Origin: Sphingomonas sp. URHD0057
GTDB lineage: Bacteria > Pseudomonadota > Alphaproteobacteria > Sphingomonadales > Sphingomonadaceae
DNA: 64,000 nucleotides
Direction: 5' to 3'
NCBI RefSeq assembly: GCF_000620665.1
Contig: NZ_KK211162.1
Location: forward strand, 248,001-312,000
Below, one piece after another: positions 6,334 through 14,280 of this stretch. A model generated the notes under the pieces. The model had not been told where the DNA came from and searched no databases. It saw nothing but the letters and a program-made list of their open reading frames with translations. Position 1 is the first letter of the stretch, and every line of letters starts with the position of its first letter. The position numbers were made by a program, and so were the translations under genes.

Positions 6334-6797
6334 TGCCGACCGTCACGCCTTCGACCATCATTCCGATGGATCAACGCGATGCTTTTTGGGCCAAAGTCGA
6401 GCGGGGCGGCGAGGACGAATGCTGGCCGTTCATCGGATCGCGCACGGTCGGCTATGGCTATTTCTATTGGGGAAGCAGCTTCGGTGTTCGGGCACATCGC
6501 GTCGCTTATTCCCTCACCCACAACATCGAGCTGCGTCGCGACGATGTAATTCTTCATCGCTGCGACAACCCACCGTGCTGCAACCCCGCGCATCTCACTT
6601 TGGGGACACACGCCGATAACGTCGCCGACAAGGTGGCTAAGGGGCGGGCCCGGGGCGGCAATTCGGGAAAGACACATTGCCAGCGAGGCCATGCGCTTTC
6701 GCCCCCCAACACCTACGCCACGCCAGATGGCCGTCGGCAATGCCGCACCTGTGCCGCTGGCCGTCAGCGTGCTTACAAAGCCAGGGCAGCCGCGTGA
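6333..6797 (+). CDS. HNH endonuclease
   Basis: 154 residues. HNH_3 core with HRCDNPPCCNPAHLTLG at about 70-86. A second zinc-type cluster follows at the C-terminus (CQRGH ... CRTCAAGR), common in phage HNH proteins. It probably nicks or cuts DNA as a free-standing homing enzyme. It resembles the HNH gene at 3241 only in the fold, so the two are probably separate acquisitions. Confidence 0.8.
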   Translation: MPTVTPSTIIPMDQRDAFWAKVERGGEDECWPFIGSRTVGYGYFYWGSSFGVRAHRVAYSLTHNIELRRDDVILHRCDNPPCCNPAHLTLGTHADNVADKVAKGRARGGNSGKTHCQRGHALSPPNTYATPDGRRQCRTCAAGRQRAYKARAAA

Positions 6798-7063
6798 GCC
6801 GCTTCCCGATCATCGACCGGCTCGACGCTGCGCTTGAGAAGGTCCGCGCGCGTCAGATGGAAGTGCGCGCGATCTATCTCACCGCCGAGGATCACGACAA
6901 GCTTGACCGCGCCGAATCCGCTCGATGGAAGCGCAAGGTCAGCGTCCTCGAATATCTCGGCCATCAGATCAGGCGCGGCGAGCAGTCGCGCATCTATTCG
7001 ACACACGGCGTCGGCGTGGCGGTCGCGGCTAAGGTCAGCCCGCGCGTCAGGCTTGCGGCATGA
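6794..7063 (+). CDS. Phage early protein, unknown function
   Basis: 89 residues from the GTG at 6794 (GTGA overlap with the HNH stop). A longer in-frame reading from 6677 lies inside the HNH gene and is not credible. The N-terminal half is helical with a KVRARQMEVRAIYLTAEDHD segment. No family is recognised. Confidence 0.5.
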   Translation: MSRFPIIDRLDAALEKVRARQMEVRAIYLTAEDHDKLDRAESARWKRKVSVLEYLGHQIRRGEQSRIYSTHGVGVAVAAKVSPRVRLAA

Positions 7064-7575
7064 CGTTCCTCGGCACCAACCTTTTCGGCGAGGCGCAGCA
7101 AGCGCATCAGTCGCAGCTCCCGCCAGAGGCCAACAAGTTCCACGTCGGCAACGGCGACGACGGCAAGCATTACTGGCTGACCCCGCTCGCGCTTTATGCC
7201 GATCTGGACGCCGAGTTTCACTTCGACTTCGACCCTTGCCCGTTCCCGCTACCGGAGGGCTTCGACGGCCTGACGTGCGAGTGGGGACAGAGCAACTACG
7301 TCAACCCACCATTCGGCTCGATCACCCACCAGGGCAAGAAGAAGGGACCGACCGCTTGGGTGCGGAAGGCGATCGAGGAATGCCGCAAGGGCAAGCGCGT
7401 CGTGCTGGTCTATCCGGTCGATAAGTGGGTGCTGATGCTGATGCGCGAAATCCTCGGGGATCACGCGCACGTCCGCAATCTCGGCGATGTCAGATGGCTC
7501 GCTACTGAGGACGGATCGGCCGGCAAGGGAACGGGGCGCCACATCGCCTGCTTCATCTTGGAGCCGAGCGCATGA
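7060..7575 (+). CDS. Phage DNA N6-adenine methyltransferase (Dam family)
   Basis: 171 residues. It matches the phage Dam family: WLTP near residue 40, FDPCP at about 57-61, and the catalytic NPPF at about 82-85 (YVNPPFGS). It transfers a methyl group from S-adenosylmethionine to adenine in DNA, which commonly protects phage DNA from host restriction. It sits in the early operon between small genes, with ATGA overlaps on each side. Confidence 0.85.
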   Translation: MTFLGTNLFGEAQQAHQSQLPPEANKFHVGNGDDGKHYWLTPLALYADLDAEFHFDFDPCPFPLPEGFDGLTCEWGQSNYVNPPFGSITHQGKKKGPTAWVRKAIEECRKGKRVVLVYPVDKWVLMLMREILGDHAHVRNLGDVRWLATEDGSAGKGTGRHIACFILEPSA

Positions 7576-7769
7576 CCGCCGCCGTCCTCCGCCTCACCCC
7601 GCGCACTGTCACGAAGGACGACGTTCTCCGCGCCTACGCCGTGCATCGCGCGATGATCCTGGCCGAGGTCGACGATCCGCGCTTGCTCGACGATCCGGCG
7701 CATCAGGCCGCGAAGGAAGAGGCGCGGGAGAAGTATCTGACCGCGTACAACGATTGGGTGCGGCAATGA
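7572..7769 (+). CDS. Small phage protein, unknown function
   Basis: 65 residues, helical, with an acidic middle (ILAEVDDPRLLDDPAH). ATGA overlaps place it between Dam and the XF1762-like gene. No recognisable motif. Confidence 0.5.
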   Translation: MTAAVLRLTPRTVTKDDVLRAYAVHRAMILAEVDDPRLLDDPAHQAAKEEAREKYLTAYNDWVRQ

Positions 7770-8209
7770 GGCTGTCGGTCGCTCCCATCGACTTCGATCA
7801 AGCGGCTGCGTTCGTGCGCCTGCATCATCGCCACCACACGCCGCCCGTTGGTCACAAATTCAGCCTCGCAGCGCTGCTCGACGGCAAGCTCGTCGGCGTG
7901 GCGATCATCGGGCGCCCGGTTGCTCGCGGTCGTGACGACGGCCTGACCCTAGAAGTCACGCGCCTTTGCACCGACGGCACGAAGAACGCTTGCTCGTTCC
8001 TCTACGGCGCAGCTGCTCGGGCGGCATTCGCGCTCGGCTATCAGCGCGTCGGCACATACATTTTGAAGCGCGAGCCGGGCACGAGCCTCGCTGCGGCTGG
8101 CTGGAAACTCATCGGCGAAGTGAAGGGCCGCTCATGGTCGTGCCAATCGAGGCCGCGCACCGACAAGCATCCAACCGAGCCTAAGCTGCTTTTCGAGATC
8201 GCAGCATGA
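7766..8209 (+). CDS. XF1762-family protein, GNAT-like fold
   Basis: 147 residues from the ATG at 7766; a longer open frame upstream belongs to a shadow of Dam. Hallmarks of the XF1762 phage family are visible: FVRLHHRHHTPPVGHKFSLA at about 13-32, EVTRLCTDGTKNACSFLYGA, and RPRTDKHPTEPKL near the end. The family resembles acyltransferases, but its substrate is not known to me. The nearby Dam and DpdA-like genes raise the idea of a DNA-base acyl transfer like that of phage Mu Mom. That link is speculation. Confidence 0.7.
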   Translation: MRLSVAPIDFDQAAAFVRLHHRHHTPPVGHKFSLAALLDGKLVGVAIIGRPVARGRDDGLTLEVTRLCTDGTKNACSFLYGAAARAAFALGYQRVGTYILKREPGTSLAAAGWKLIGEVKGRSWSCQSRPRTDKHPTEPKLLFEIAA

Positions 8210-9645
8210 GTGCCGAGCTCGCCATCGTGGAAAGCGAACCTCAGCCGCTCGCGGTCATCGAGGAAGAGGCGGCGCTGCTCGGCGCGCTGATGTACGAGCC
8301 GATGCTGATCGATCCGATTGCCGATCGTGTCGCGCCCGCCGATTTCTTCGAGCCGCTTCACGCCCGCATCTTCACCGCGATCCTGTCGCTGCATGGCGAA
8401 GGCAGGACCGCCAACGCGATCACGCTCAAGCCATATTTCGACAGCGACGCGGCCATGAAGGACGTCGGCGGGGTCGGTTATCTCGCACAGCTCGGCGGCA
8501 CTTATGGCGTCATGGGCGTGGTCGGTGCGCGCGACTTCGCCAATCAGATCGCCGACCACGCCAAGCGCCGCCGACTGATCGACGGGATGCTGGAGGTCAT
8601 CGCCGACGCGCGCTCCGTCGAGGTGCCGGTCGCCAAGCTGGTCGATGCCGCCGACTCCGCGCTTACCCAGGCGCTCAGCCGCGCCAATGCCGTCGCCACC
8701 GTCAGCCTGGCGCAATCGTTCGACACGACCCTGAAGGCGATCGAGGACGAAGCTGCAGGGCTTGGACCGCAGGGTATCCACATCGACGGGCTCAAGGACT
8801 TCAACGAGCTGACCGGCGATCTGAGGCGCGGCGAGCTGATGTACCTCGGCGGACGCCCGAGCATGGGCAAGACGGCATTGGCTGTCGAGCTCGCGCTTGG
8901 CGCTGCGAAGGCTGGCAACGGCGTGTCGGTCATCAGCCTCGAAATGCGCGCCGCCGAGCTGACCACCCGGGCGATGACGACGCTGGTTTACGATCACGGC
9001 TCGTCCTGTCCGACCTTCGAGAATGTGCGCCGCGGCCGACTTGCTGAACGCGACAAGGACTTGCTCAAGCTGGCGCGTCGGCAAATCGCCGAGTGGCCGC
9101 TGCTCATCACGGATCCGCCCTCGCTCAGCATCGGCCGGCTCGCGATGGAGATTCGCCGTCACCGCCGCCGTCTCATCGCCGCGGGGCAAACGCTCGACCT
9201 GGTGATCGTCGACTATCTCGGCCTCATCAAAGGCTCCGACCCGCGCGCCAAGCGATACGAGGAGGTCGGCGAGATCAGCCGCACGCTCAAGGCGGTCGCC
9301 AAGGAATGCGACGTCGCGATGATCGTGCTCGCTCAGCTCAACCGCGAATGCGAGCGCCGCGACGACAAGCGGCCCATGCTGTCGGACCTGCGCGACGCCG
9401 GCGACATCGAGCAGGACGCCGACCATGTGATGTTCGTCTATCGCGACGAATATTATCTCGAGCGCTCAGAGCCCGACGTTCACGACAAGAAGCGCGCCGA
9501 GTGGGACATCGCGATAGGCCATGCGCGCGACAAGATCGAGCTGATCGCGGCCAAGGTGCGCAACGGGCGCGTCGGCAAGCGGACCTGCCATTTCTACGGC
9601 AAGCATCAGGCGGTGCGGGCCTCTGATTATTTGAGCGGCCGGTGA
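8206..9645 (+). CDS. Replicative DNA helicase, DnaB family
   Basis: 479 residues, the usual DnaB length. The N-terminal domain (about 1-150) begins with EEEAALLGALM. The RecA-like domain has Walker A GGRPSMGKT at about 215-223 and Walker B-type LDLVIVDYLGL. The motif DLRDAGDIEQDADHVMFVYR is typical of DnaB. It unwinds the fork during phage replication. A DnaA-domain-IV protein (11470) and a DUF1376 protein (10718) downstream could recruit it to the origin. Confidence 0.92.
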   Translation: MSAELAIVESEPQPLAVIEEEAALLGALMYEPMLIDPIADRVAPADFFEPLHARIFTAILSLHGEGRTANAITLKPYFDSDAAMKDVGGVGYLAQLGGTYGVMGVVGARDFANQIADHAKRRRLIDGMLEVIADARSVEVPVAKLVDAADSALTQALSRANAVATVSLAQSFDTTLKAIEDEAAGLGPQGIHIDGLKDFNELTGDLRRGELMYLGGRPSMGKTALAVELALGAAKAGNGVSVISLEMRAAELTTRAMTTLVYDHGSSCPTFENVRRGRLAERDKDLLKLARRQIAEWPLLITDPPSLSIGRLAMEIRRHRRRLIAAGQTLDLVIVDYLGLIKGSDPRAKRYEEVGEISRTLKAVAKECDVAMIVLAQLNRECERRDDKRPMLSDLRDAGDIEQDADHVMFVYRDEYYLERSEPDVHDKKRAEWDIAIGHARDKIELIAAKVRNGRVGKRTCHFYGKHQAVRASDYLSGR

Positions 9646-10718
9646 ATGACCTGGCTCCATATCCCCTCCGAATGCTTGAGCTCTGCGCTGGCACTGGAAT
9701 GCTCGGCCTCGGCGTTGAAGTGGCGCTACCGGGCGCTCGCACGGTCTGCCACGTCGAGAGGGAAGCATATGCCGCCGCGATCCTGGCATCGCGCATGGAA
9801 GCGGCTGAGCTGGCTCAAGCGCCTATCTGGACTGACGTTGCCACATTCGACGCTCGCCGTTGGCGCGGAGCGGTGGATTGCGTCCTGTCGGGGGATCCCT
9901 GCCAGCCCAACAGCGTCGCGGGAAAGCGCGGCGGAGCAGACGATGATCGGTTCCTCATCGATCAGGTCGTTCGCATCTTCGACGAGAGCGGGGCTGGTCG
10001 TCTCTTCCGAGAGAACGTCACGGGGAACGCCGACGGGCAGCTCGCCGCATTGGTCCCGGCACTGGAGCGATTGGGTTGCCGCGTTGCGGTCGGAATATGG
10101 CGCGCGTCCGACGTCGGCGCTGCTCACGGACGCGAGCGATTGTTCGTCATGGCCGACCGCGAAGGCGATCAGCGGTGGAGCGAACAGCAGGCGCGAGGAG
10201 CGCGGAGCCGGCGGTCCGGACCTGCAGGAAGTGGTCAAGGAATGGCGGACGCCCGCGGCGCACGACCCGGGGATCACCACGGAGCGACTGAAGGATGCGG
10301 AGGGTCGGACGTGGACACCGGGCCAACGAGCCTACGACCGCGAGACGGGCCGCATGGCGCAGACGGGCCTGACGCAGCAAGCCGAGACTTGGCCGACGCC
10401 AATGGCGGGTTCGCCGGGAACGGAAAGCTACAACGAAGCGGGCAACAGCGACTTCTCGCGGAGGGCAATGGAACTTGCGGAATCGCCTTCGCTCCAGGCC
10501 CAAACGACGGACGCTGGCCAACCATCCTTGAGCGAGCGCCGCACCTTGAACCCGCTGTTCGTCGAATGGCTGATGGGCTGGCCAATCGGGTGGACCGCCT
10601 CCGAGCCTGTGGAAACGGGGTTGTCCCATTGGCTGCAGCTTATGCGTGGCGTTCTCTCGACGCTCTGCTCGCCGAGGGAAGAGACGCAGGGGAAATTGCT
10701 ATGACGGAGGCCGCATAA
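9642..10718 (+). CDS. DNA C5-cytosine methyltransferase
   Basis: 358 residues. Motif I MLELCAGTGMLGLG (about 11-24), motif IV DPCQPNS with catalytic Cys87, and motif VI FRENV (about 123-126). Motif IX-X-like end RVDRLRACGNGVVPLAAA (about 314-331). The middle, roughly 170-280, has an odd Gly/Ala/Arg/Asp-rich composition. That stretch overlaps a second reading frame that also carries methyltransferase-type sequence (see the separate entry). It should protect phage DNA from cytosine-sensitive restriction. ATGA and TAATG overlaps tie it into the early operon. Confidence 0.8.
   Translation: MNDLAPYPLRMLELCAGTGMLGLGVEVALPGARTVCHVEREAYAAAILASRMEAAELAQAPIWTDVATFDARRWRGAVDCVLSGDPCQPNSVAGKRGGADDDRFLIDQVVRIFDESGAGRLFRENVTGNADGQLAALVPALERLGCRVAVGIWRASDVGAAHGRERLFVMADREGDQRWSEQQARGARSRRSGPAGSGQGMADARGARPGDHHGATEGCGGSDVDTGPTSLRPRDGPHGADGPDAASRDLADANGGFAGNGKLQRSGQQRLLAEGNGTCGIAFAPGPNDGRWPTILERAPHLEPAVRRMADGLANRVDRLRACGNGVVPLAAAYAWRSLDALLAEGRDAGEIAMTEAA
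10150..10704 (+). other. Second open frame inside the cytosine methyltransferase gene with methyltransferase-type sequence
   Basis: The +1 frame is open from 9646 to 10704 without a stop. From about 10150 on it reads like the C-terminal part of another phage cytosine-methyltransferase lineage: SGGANSRREERGAGGPDLQE, EWRTPAAHDPGI, GLTQQAETWPTP and LNPLFVEWLMGWPIGWT. The 9642 frame reads RMADGLANRVDRLRACGNGV over the same bases as the last motif. Either frame could end the protein if a frameshift occurred. Nothing marks a programmed slip site. Confidence 0.45.
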
Positions 10719-11470
10719 TGGCCGAGTTTCCCGCGCTCCCGCTGTGGACCGACGCCTACCTGGGCGACACGACGCACCTGACCACGATTGAGCACGGCGC
10801 CTATTTGCTACTGCTGATAACGGCTTGGCGGACCAGCGAATGCTGTCTGCCCGACGACGACCGACTGCTCGCCCGATATGCCAGAATGAACGGCCAACAA
10901 TGGAAGCGGATCAGGCCGATCATTGAAGCCTTTTTCGTGGTCGATGGCGGCCAGTGGAGGCAGCGCAGGCTAACCGACGAACGCGAGTCTGTTCAACAGC
11001 ACCGTGCTCGACAATCAGAGAAGGGAAAAGCGGGCGCCGTAGCTAAAGCATTGAAAAAGCAGGGACGGCATAAAGCCCCGGCTAAATCCGGCTTAGCCTC
11101 TGCTGAAGCAGGGGTTCAACCGGACGCAAGCTCCCTACTCCATACCCAAGAAGAGAAGAAAGAAAGAACCCCCAAACCCCCGCAGCTTCCGGCCGACGCG
11201 CGATCGGTCATGGAAGAGGGCGGGTTCGTCTCACCGCCGCCTGACCTCGCCTTGCTGAAGGATTGGTACGCACTCGGCGCTACCCTCGACCAGGACATTC
11301 TGCCCGTCGTGCGAACGGTCAGCCGAAACCTCAACAAGCCGCCGTTCAAGCTCAAGGTGTTCGACGTCGCAATCCGTGAAAAGCTGGCCGCCGATCAGAG
11401 CGAGATCGAACGGTTGCGCCGCATCGCCGAACGCAACGACCTCAGTCGTCAACCGGCATCGAGCGACTGA
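10718..11470 (+). CDS. DUF1376 (YdaU-type) replication-region protein
   Basis: 250 residues from the ATG at 10718 (TAATG overlap, GGAGG upstream). The N-terminal 90 residues match DUF1376: LPLWTDAYLGDTTHLTTIEH, GAYLLLL and the LARYARM stretch. A charged linker and a C-terminal helix-rich domain follow. DUF1376 proteins stand next to phage helicases and are thought to take part in replication initiation. It is probably a DNA-binding helicase partner. Confidence 0.75.
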   Translation: MAEFPALPLWTDAYLGDTTHLTTIEHGAYLLLLITAWRTSECCLPDDDRLLARYARMNGQQWKRIRPIIEAFFVVDGGQWRQRRLTDERESVQQHRARQSEKGKAGAVAKALKKQGRHKAPAKSGLASAEAGVQPDASSLLHTQEEKKERTPKPPQLPADARSVMEEGGFVSPPPDLALLKDWYALGATLDQDILPVVRTVSRNLNKPPFKLKVFDVAIREKLAADQSEIERLRRIAERNDLSRQPASSD

Positions 11471-11871
11471 TGTTGATGGGGCCAGCCGTCGACCGCTACG
11501 AAAGCGCTCAATCTCTTGCTCGAGTTGCGTCGGCGCCCTTGGTCGTTTGCGAGCTCATCTTCACTGTGACGGAGGGAGACCGGCAGCATATCGCCATGAT
11601 CCGTGATGGTCGCGGGGATGCTGAAACCTGGGCCGAGCGGTACGCGATCATTTGGGTCGCCCGTCAGTTCACGCACCACAGCTTTCCCGAAATTGGCCGG
11701 GCGCTCGCCTCCGACCATTCCAGCGTACTCCGCGGCTATAATCGGGCAAAGCTGTTGTATCGCACGGATCGCGAATTTCGAGCTCTTGCGGCGAACCTGG
11801 TCAAGCATCTGCCGCGACGACGCCGTGTGCAGAAGGGCGCTCGCGAAATCATGGAAGGCGTAAGGCGCTAA
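11470..11871 (+). CDS. DnaA domain IV-like origin-binding protein
   Basis: 133 residues. The segment AIIWVARQFTHHSFPEIGRA (about 59-78), followed by SDHSSVLRGY (about 81-90), closely follows the DNA-binding domain IV of DnaA, with the DHS signature. DnaA domains I-III are absent: no Walker motifs and too short. It could recognise DnaA-box-like sequences at the phage origin, helping load DnaB, or compete with host DnaA. The start overlaps the preceding stop (TGATG). Confidence 0.7.
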   Translation: MLMGPAVDRYESAQSLARVASAPLVVCELIFTVTEGDRQHIAMIRDGRGDAETWAERYAIIWVARQFTHHSFPEIGRALASDHSSVLRGYNRAKLLYRTDREFRALAANLVKHLPRRRRVQKGAREIMEGVRR

Positions 11872-11878
11872 ACCGAAG

Positions 11879-12235
11879 ATGAATACCATCCGGACAAATC
11901 GCGCGCGCGCCAAGTTCCTCGCGACACTCGCAAAACACTGCAACGTCGCCGAGGCGTGCCGCTCTGCAAACATTAGCCGCTCGGCAGTTTATGACTGGCG
12001 AAGCGATGATAAGGCCTTCGCCAAGGACTGGGATGACGCCGAGCAAGAGGCTGCCGACAAGCTCGAAAAGGTCGCCTGGGATCGAGCGACCGGTACCGAC
12101 AAATCGGACCGCATGCTGGAGATCCTGCTCAAGGCTCATCGGCCGGAGAAATTCACCGACAAGGTCAAAGTCGAAGTAACGGACTCGGCGCGCGAGTTGG
12201 AGGAAGCCCGCAAACGGGCACGCAATGGGCGCTAA
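11879..12235 (+). CDS. Terminase small subunit
   Basis: 118 residues. N-terminal HTH (HCNVAEACRSANISRSAVYD at about 20-39), then a helical region and a short C-terminal tail (RELEEARKRARNGR). The order small-then-large terminase with an 11-bp overlap is standard. It recognises the packaging site on phage DNA. Confidence 0.8.
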   Translation: MNTIRTNRARAKFLATLAKHCNVAEACRSANISRSAVYDWRSDDKAFAKDWDDAEQEAADKLEKVAWDRATGTDKSDRMLEILLKAHRPEKFTDKVKVEVTDSARELEEARKRARNGR

Positions 12236-13757
12236 TCTGCAGCGCGAGATCATTGCTGACCTTGGCTCGTTCACCCACGACCCGCTTGGTTTCGTGCTGT
12301 GGGCGTATCCTTGGGGCGTCAAGGGAACGCCGCTCGAGAACGAGGATGGGCCAGACACATGGCAACGAGAGCAGCTCGCCGCCATCGGGGACAGGCTGAC
12401 GGCCGATCCGTTCGCTCACGTTTTCGACCTGACGGCGAGCGGCCACGGCATCGGCAAGTCGGCCGAGGTGTGCTGGGTCAACCACTGGGCACTGATGACG
12501 CATGAAGACACGCGCGGCGTGATCACCGCCAACACCGAGACGCAACTGAGGACCAAGACATGGGCGGAGATGGCGAAGTGGCACTCTCTGCTCAACTTCG
12601 AGCTTCTGCGCCAGCTGTTCATCCTCGAGGGCACCAGCATCCATTCCAGCCAGCCAGGGCACGAGCGCACATGGCGGATCGATGCTATCCCGTGGAGCGA
12701 GAGAAATCCGGAGGCCTTCGCCGGACTGCATAACGCGGGCAAGCGCATCATCCTCACGTTCGATGAGGCGTCAGCGATCGCGGACACCATTTGGGAGGTC
12801 GCTGAAGGCGCGCTGACTGATGCCGACACCGAGATCCTGTGGCTCGGCTACGGCAACCCAACGCGTAACACCGGGCGGTTCAAGGAGGGCATCGCGGGCC
12901 GCCATCGCCACCGCTTCACGCACCGTCAGATCGACAGCCGCGAGGTCAAGCGTACCAACAAGACGCTGCTCAAGTCGTGGATTGATACCTATGGCGATGA
13001 CAGCGATTTCGTGCGGGTCCGCGTCAAGGGCCAGTTTCCGCGGGCGAGCTCGATGCAATTCATCGCCTCCGATCTGGCGCAGCAGGCGCGTACTCGTGAG
13101 GTCCCGTCCGGCCTCGTCACAGACCCCATCATCTTCGGGGTCGACTGTGCCCGCTTTGGCGATGATCACTCGACCTTGGCCATCCGCAAGGGGCGGGACG
13201 GGCGCTCGGTGCCGTGGAAGCGGTGGCACAAACAGGACGCGATGCTCCTCGCCGGCGATATCGCGCTGGAAGCCGAGCGGTGGAAGCCCGACGCGATCTT
13301 CGTCGATGCCGGCAACATCGGGGCGGCGGTCGTCGATCGGTTGCGCCAGTTGTTCAGCAGCGGCGGTGGGCGACCAAAGTTTCCCGTTTATGAGGTGTGG
13401 TTCGGCGGTGCTGGACGGGAGGCGACCTGGTCTGCCGATATGCGTGTCAAGACGATGAACAAGCGATCGGAGATGTGGACGAACATGCGCGCCTGGCTGG
13501 CAACGGGCGCGATACCCGACGACGATGACATTGAGACTGACCTGACGGGCGTCGAATATGGTTACGGACCTGACCAGACCAGCATCCAGCTCGAGAAGAA
13601 GGAGCACATGAAGGCGCGCGGCCTGGCCTCTCCGGACGATGCAGATGCGCTCGCATGCACTTTTGCCGAGCCGGTCATGCCGCGCGTGCCGAAGCATCGC
13701 GATCCTGCCGCCTATATCGAAGGCACAAACTACGACCGATTTGCGGAGCTGGGGTGA
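12225..13757 (+). CDS. Terminase large subunit
   Basis: 510 residues. ATPase domain with Walker A TASGHGIGKS at about 70-79 and Walker B-like IILTFDEASAI. Nuclease domain with IIFGVDCARFGDD, FVDAGNIGAAVVDRL and DDADALACTFA, the acidic residues of the RNase H-type nuclease. It cuts and pumps DNA into the prohead. The gene is complete. Confidence 0.92.
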   Translation: MGANLQREIIADLGSFTHDPLGFVLWAYPWGVKGTPLENEDGPDTWQREQLAAIGDRLTADPFAHVFDLTASGHGIGKSAEVCWVNHWALMTHEDTRGVITANTETQLRTKTWAEMAKWHSLLNFELLRQLFILEGTSIHSSQPGHERTWRIDAIPWSERNPEAFAGLHNAGKRIILTFDEASAIADTIWEVAEGALTDADTEILWLGYGNPTRNTGRFKEGIAGRHRHRFTHRQIDSREVKRTNKTLLKSWIDTYGDDSDFVRVRVKGQFPRASSMQFIASDLAQQARTREVPSGLVTDPIIFGVDCARFGDDHSTLAIRKGRDGRSVPWKRWHKQDAMLLAGDIALEAERWKPDAIFVDAGNIGAAVVDRLRQLFSSGGGRPKFPVYEVWFGGAGREATWSADMRVKTMNKRSEMWTNMRAWLATGAIPDDDDIETDLTGVEYGYGPDQTSIQLEKKEHMKARGLASPDDADALACTFAEPVMPRVPKHRDPAAYIEGTNYDRFAELG

Positions 13758-13801
13758 GGCTTACCAACCTCCGTTGCCTCACTGACAGCCAGGGGGAGGG
13801 C

Positions 13802-13981
13802 ATGCACGCCGATTTCACCGCACCTGATGGGCGCAAGGGTAGTGTTAGCGTGTCGCTCGCTGAGTACGAAGCCCATGGTGAGGCGGCGTTGATGGAGGCC
13901 GCGCGGTTCGTCGTCTTCGAGCAGCGCCGCCACGATGCCTACGCCCCGCCAGAACGTGACAGATTCAACGAGCTAAACTAA
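13802..13981 (+). CDS. Small phage protein, unknown function
   Basis: 59 residues from the ATG at 13802, which is preceded by GGGGAGGG. A GTG at 13754 overlapping the terminase stop is an alternative. The product is acidic with a charged C-terminus (RRHDAYAPPERDRFNEL). No family is recognised. Confidence 0.5.
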   Translation: MHADFTAPDGRKGSVSVSLAEYEAHGEAALMEAARFVVFEQRRHDAYAPPERDRFNELN

Positions 13982-13989
13982 CCGGCCTC

Positions 13990-14061
13990 ATGGCCGAGAT
14001 TCTCAGCGGCGTTGTGAGCCTGCTCATTGTGCTCGCGCTGATCGCCTACCTGCGCCGCTAG
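13990..14061 (+). CDS. Possible 23-residue membrane microprotein
   Basis: ORF of 23 codons made almost entirely of one hydrophobic span (ILSGVVSLLIVLALIAYL) with a basic end. It ends just before the first late-promoter-like element. The support is its hydrophobic character and its place in a run of small genes. Confidence 0.35.
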   Translation: MAEILSGVVSLLIVLALIAYLRR

Positions 14062-14062
14062 G

Positions 14063-14106
14063 CGCTGTGCATAAAGCCGCCCGCTAGACCCGCCACAGCG
14101 TAAGCC
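14063..14106 (+). promoter_or_regulatory. Late-promoter-like element, copy 1
   Basis: Core CGCTGTGCATAAAGCC at 14063-14078, then a GC-rich spacer and a tail ending GCGTAAGCC at 14106. The same core occurs at 22575 and 35246, always in a gap before a block of structural genes. Here it precedes the portal block. This copy also has a CGCTGTG...CACAGCG inverted repeat. Confidence 0.55.
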
Positions 14107-14127
14107 TCCGCCAACCACGGAGGCACC

Positions 14128-14277
14128 ATGACGGTCTCAACCATCCTGCTCATCGTTGCGCTGATCCTGTTCATCCTCGCGGCTCTTCCGAAGGTGAGCA
14201 TCGGCAGCGTCAATCTGGTCCCTGCTGGCCTCGCTTGCGTCGTGCTGGCGGTGCTGCTCGGCTCGGGCGCGCTCTAG
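14128..14277 (+). CDS. Small membrane protein with two spans
   Basis: 49 residues with a CGGAGG ribosome site before the ATG at 14128. Two hydrophobic segments (ILLIVALILFILAAL and LACVVLAVLLGSGAL) are joined by a short loop. It is the first gene after the promoter-like element. Tiny two-span proteins at this place could be holin-like, but the lysis genes lie elsewhere (38044-39289). Function unknown. Confidence 0.5.
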   Translation: MTVSTILLIVALILFILAALPKVSIGSVNLVPAGLACVVLAVLLGSGAL

Positions 14278-14280
14278 CCC

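Noticed and set aside
8041-9426. 461-codon leftward open frame
   Set aside because: It lies opposite the DnaB helicase gene, whose motifs are intact. High GC opens antisense frames, and the product has no recognisable motif.
14063-14106. The conserved 44-nt element as a transcription terminator
   Set aside because: Hairpins can be drawn in each copy, but they involve different bases each time and lack T runs. The conserved part is the unpaired core, which fits a promoter better.
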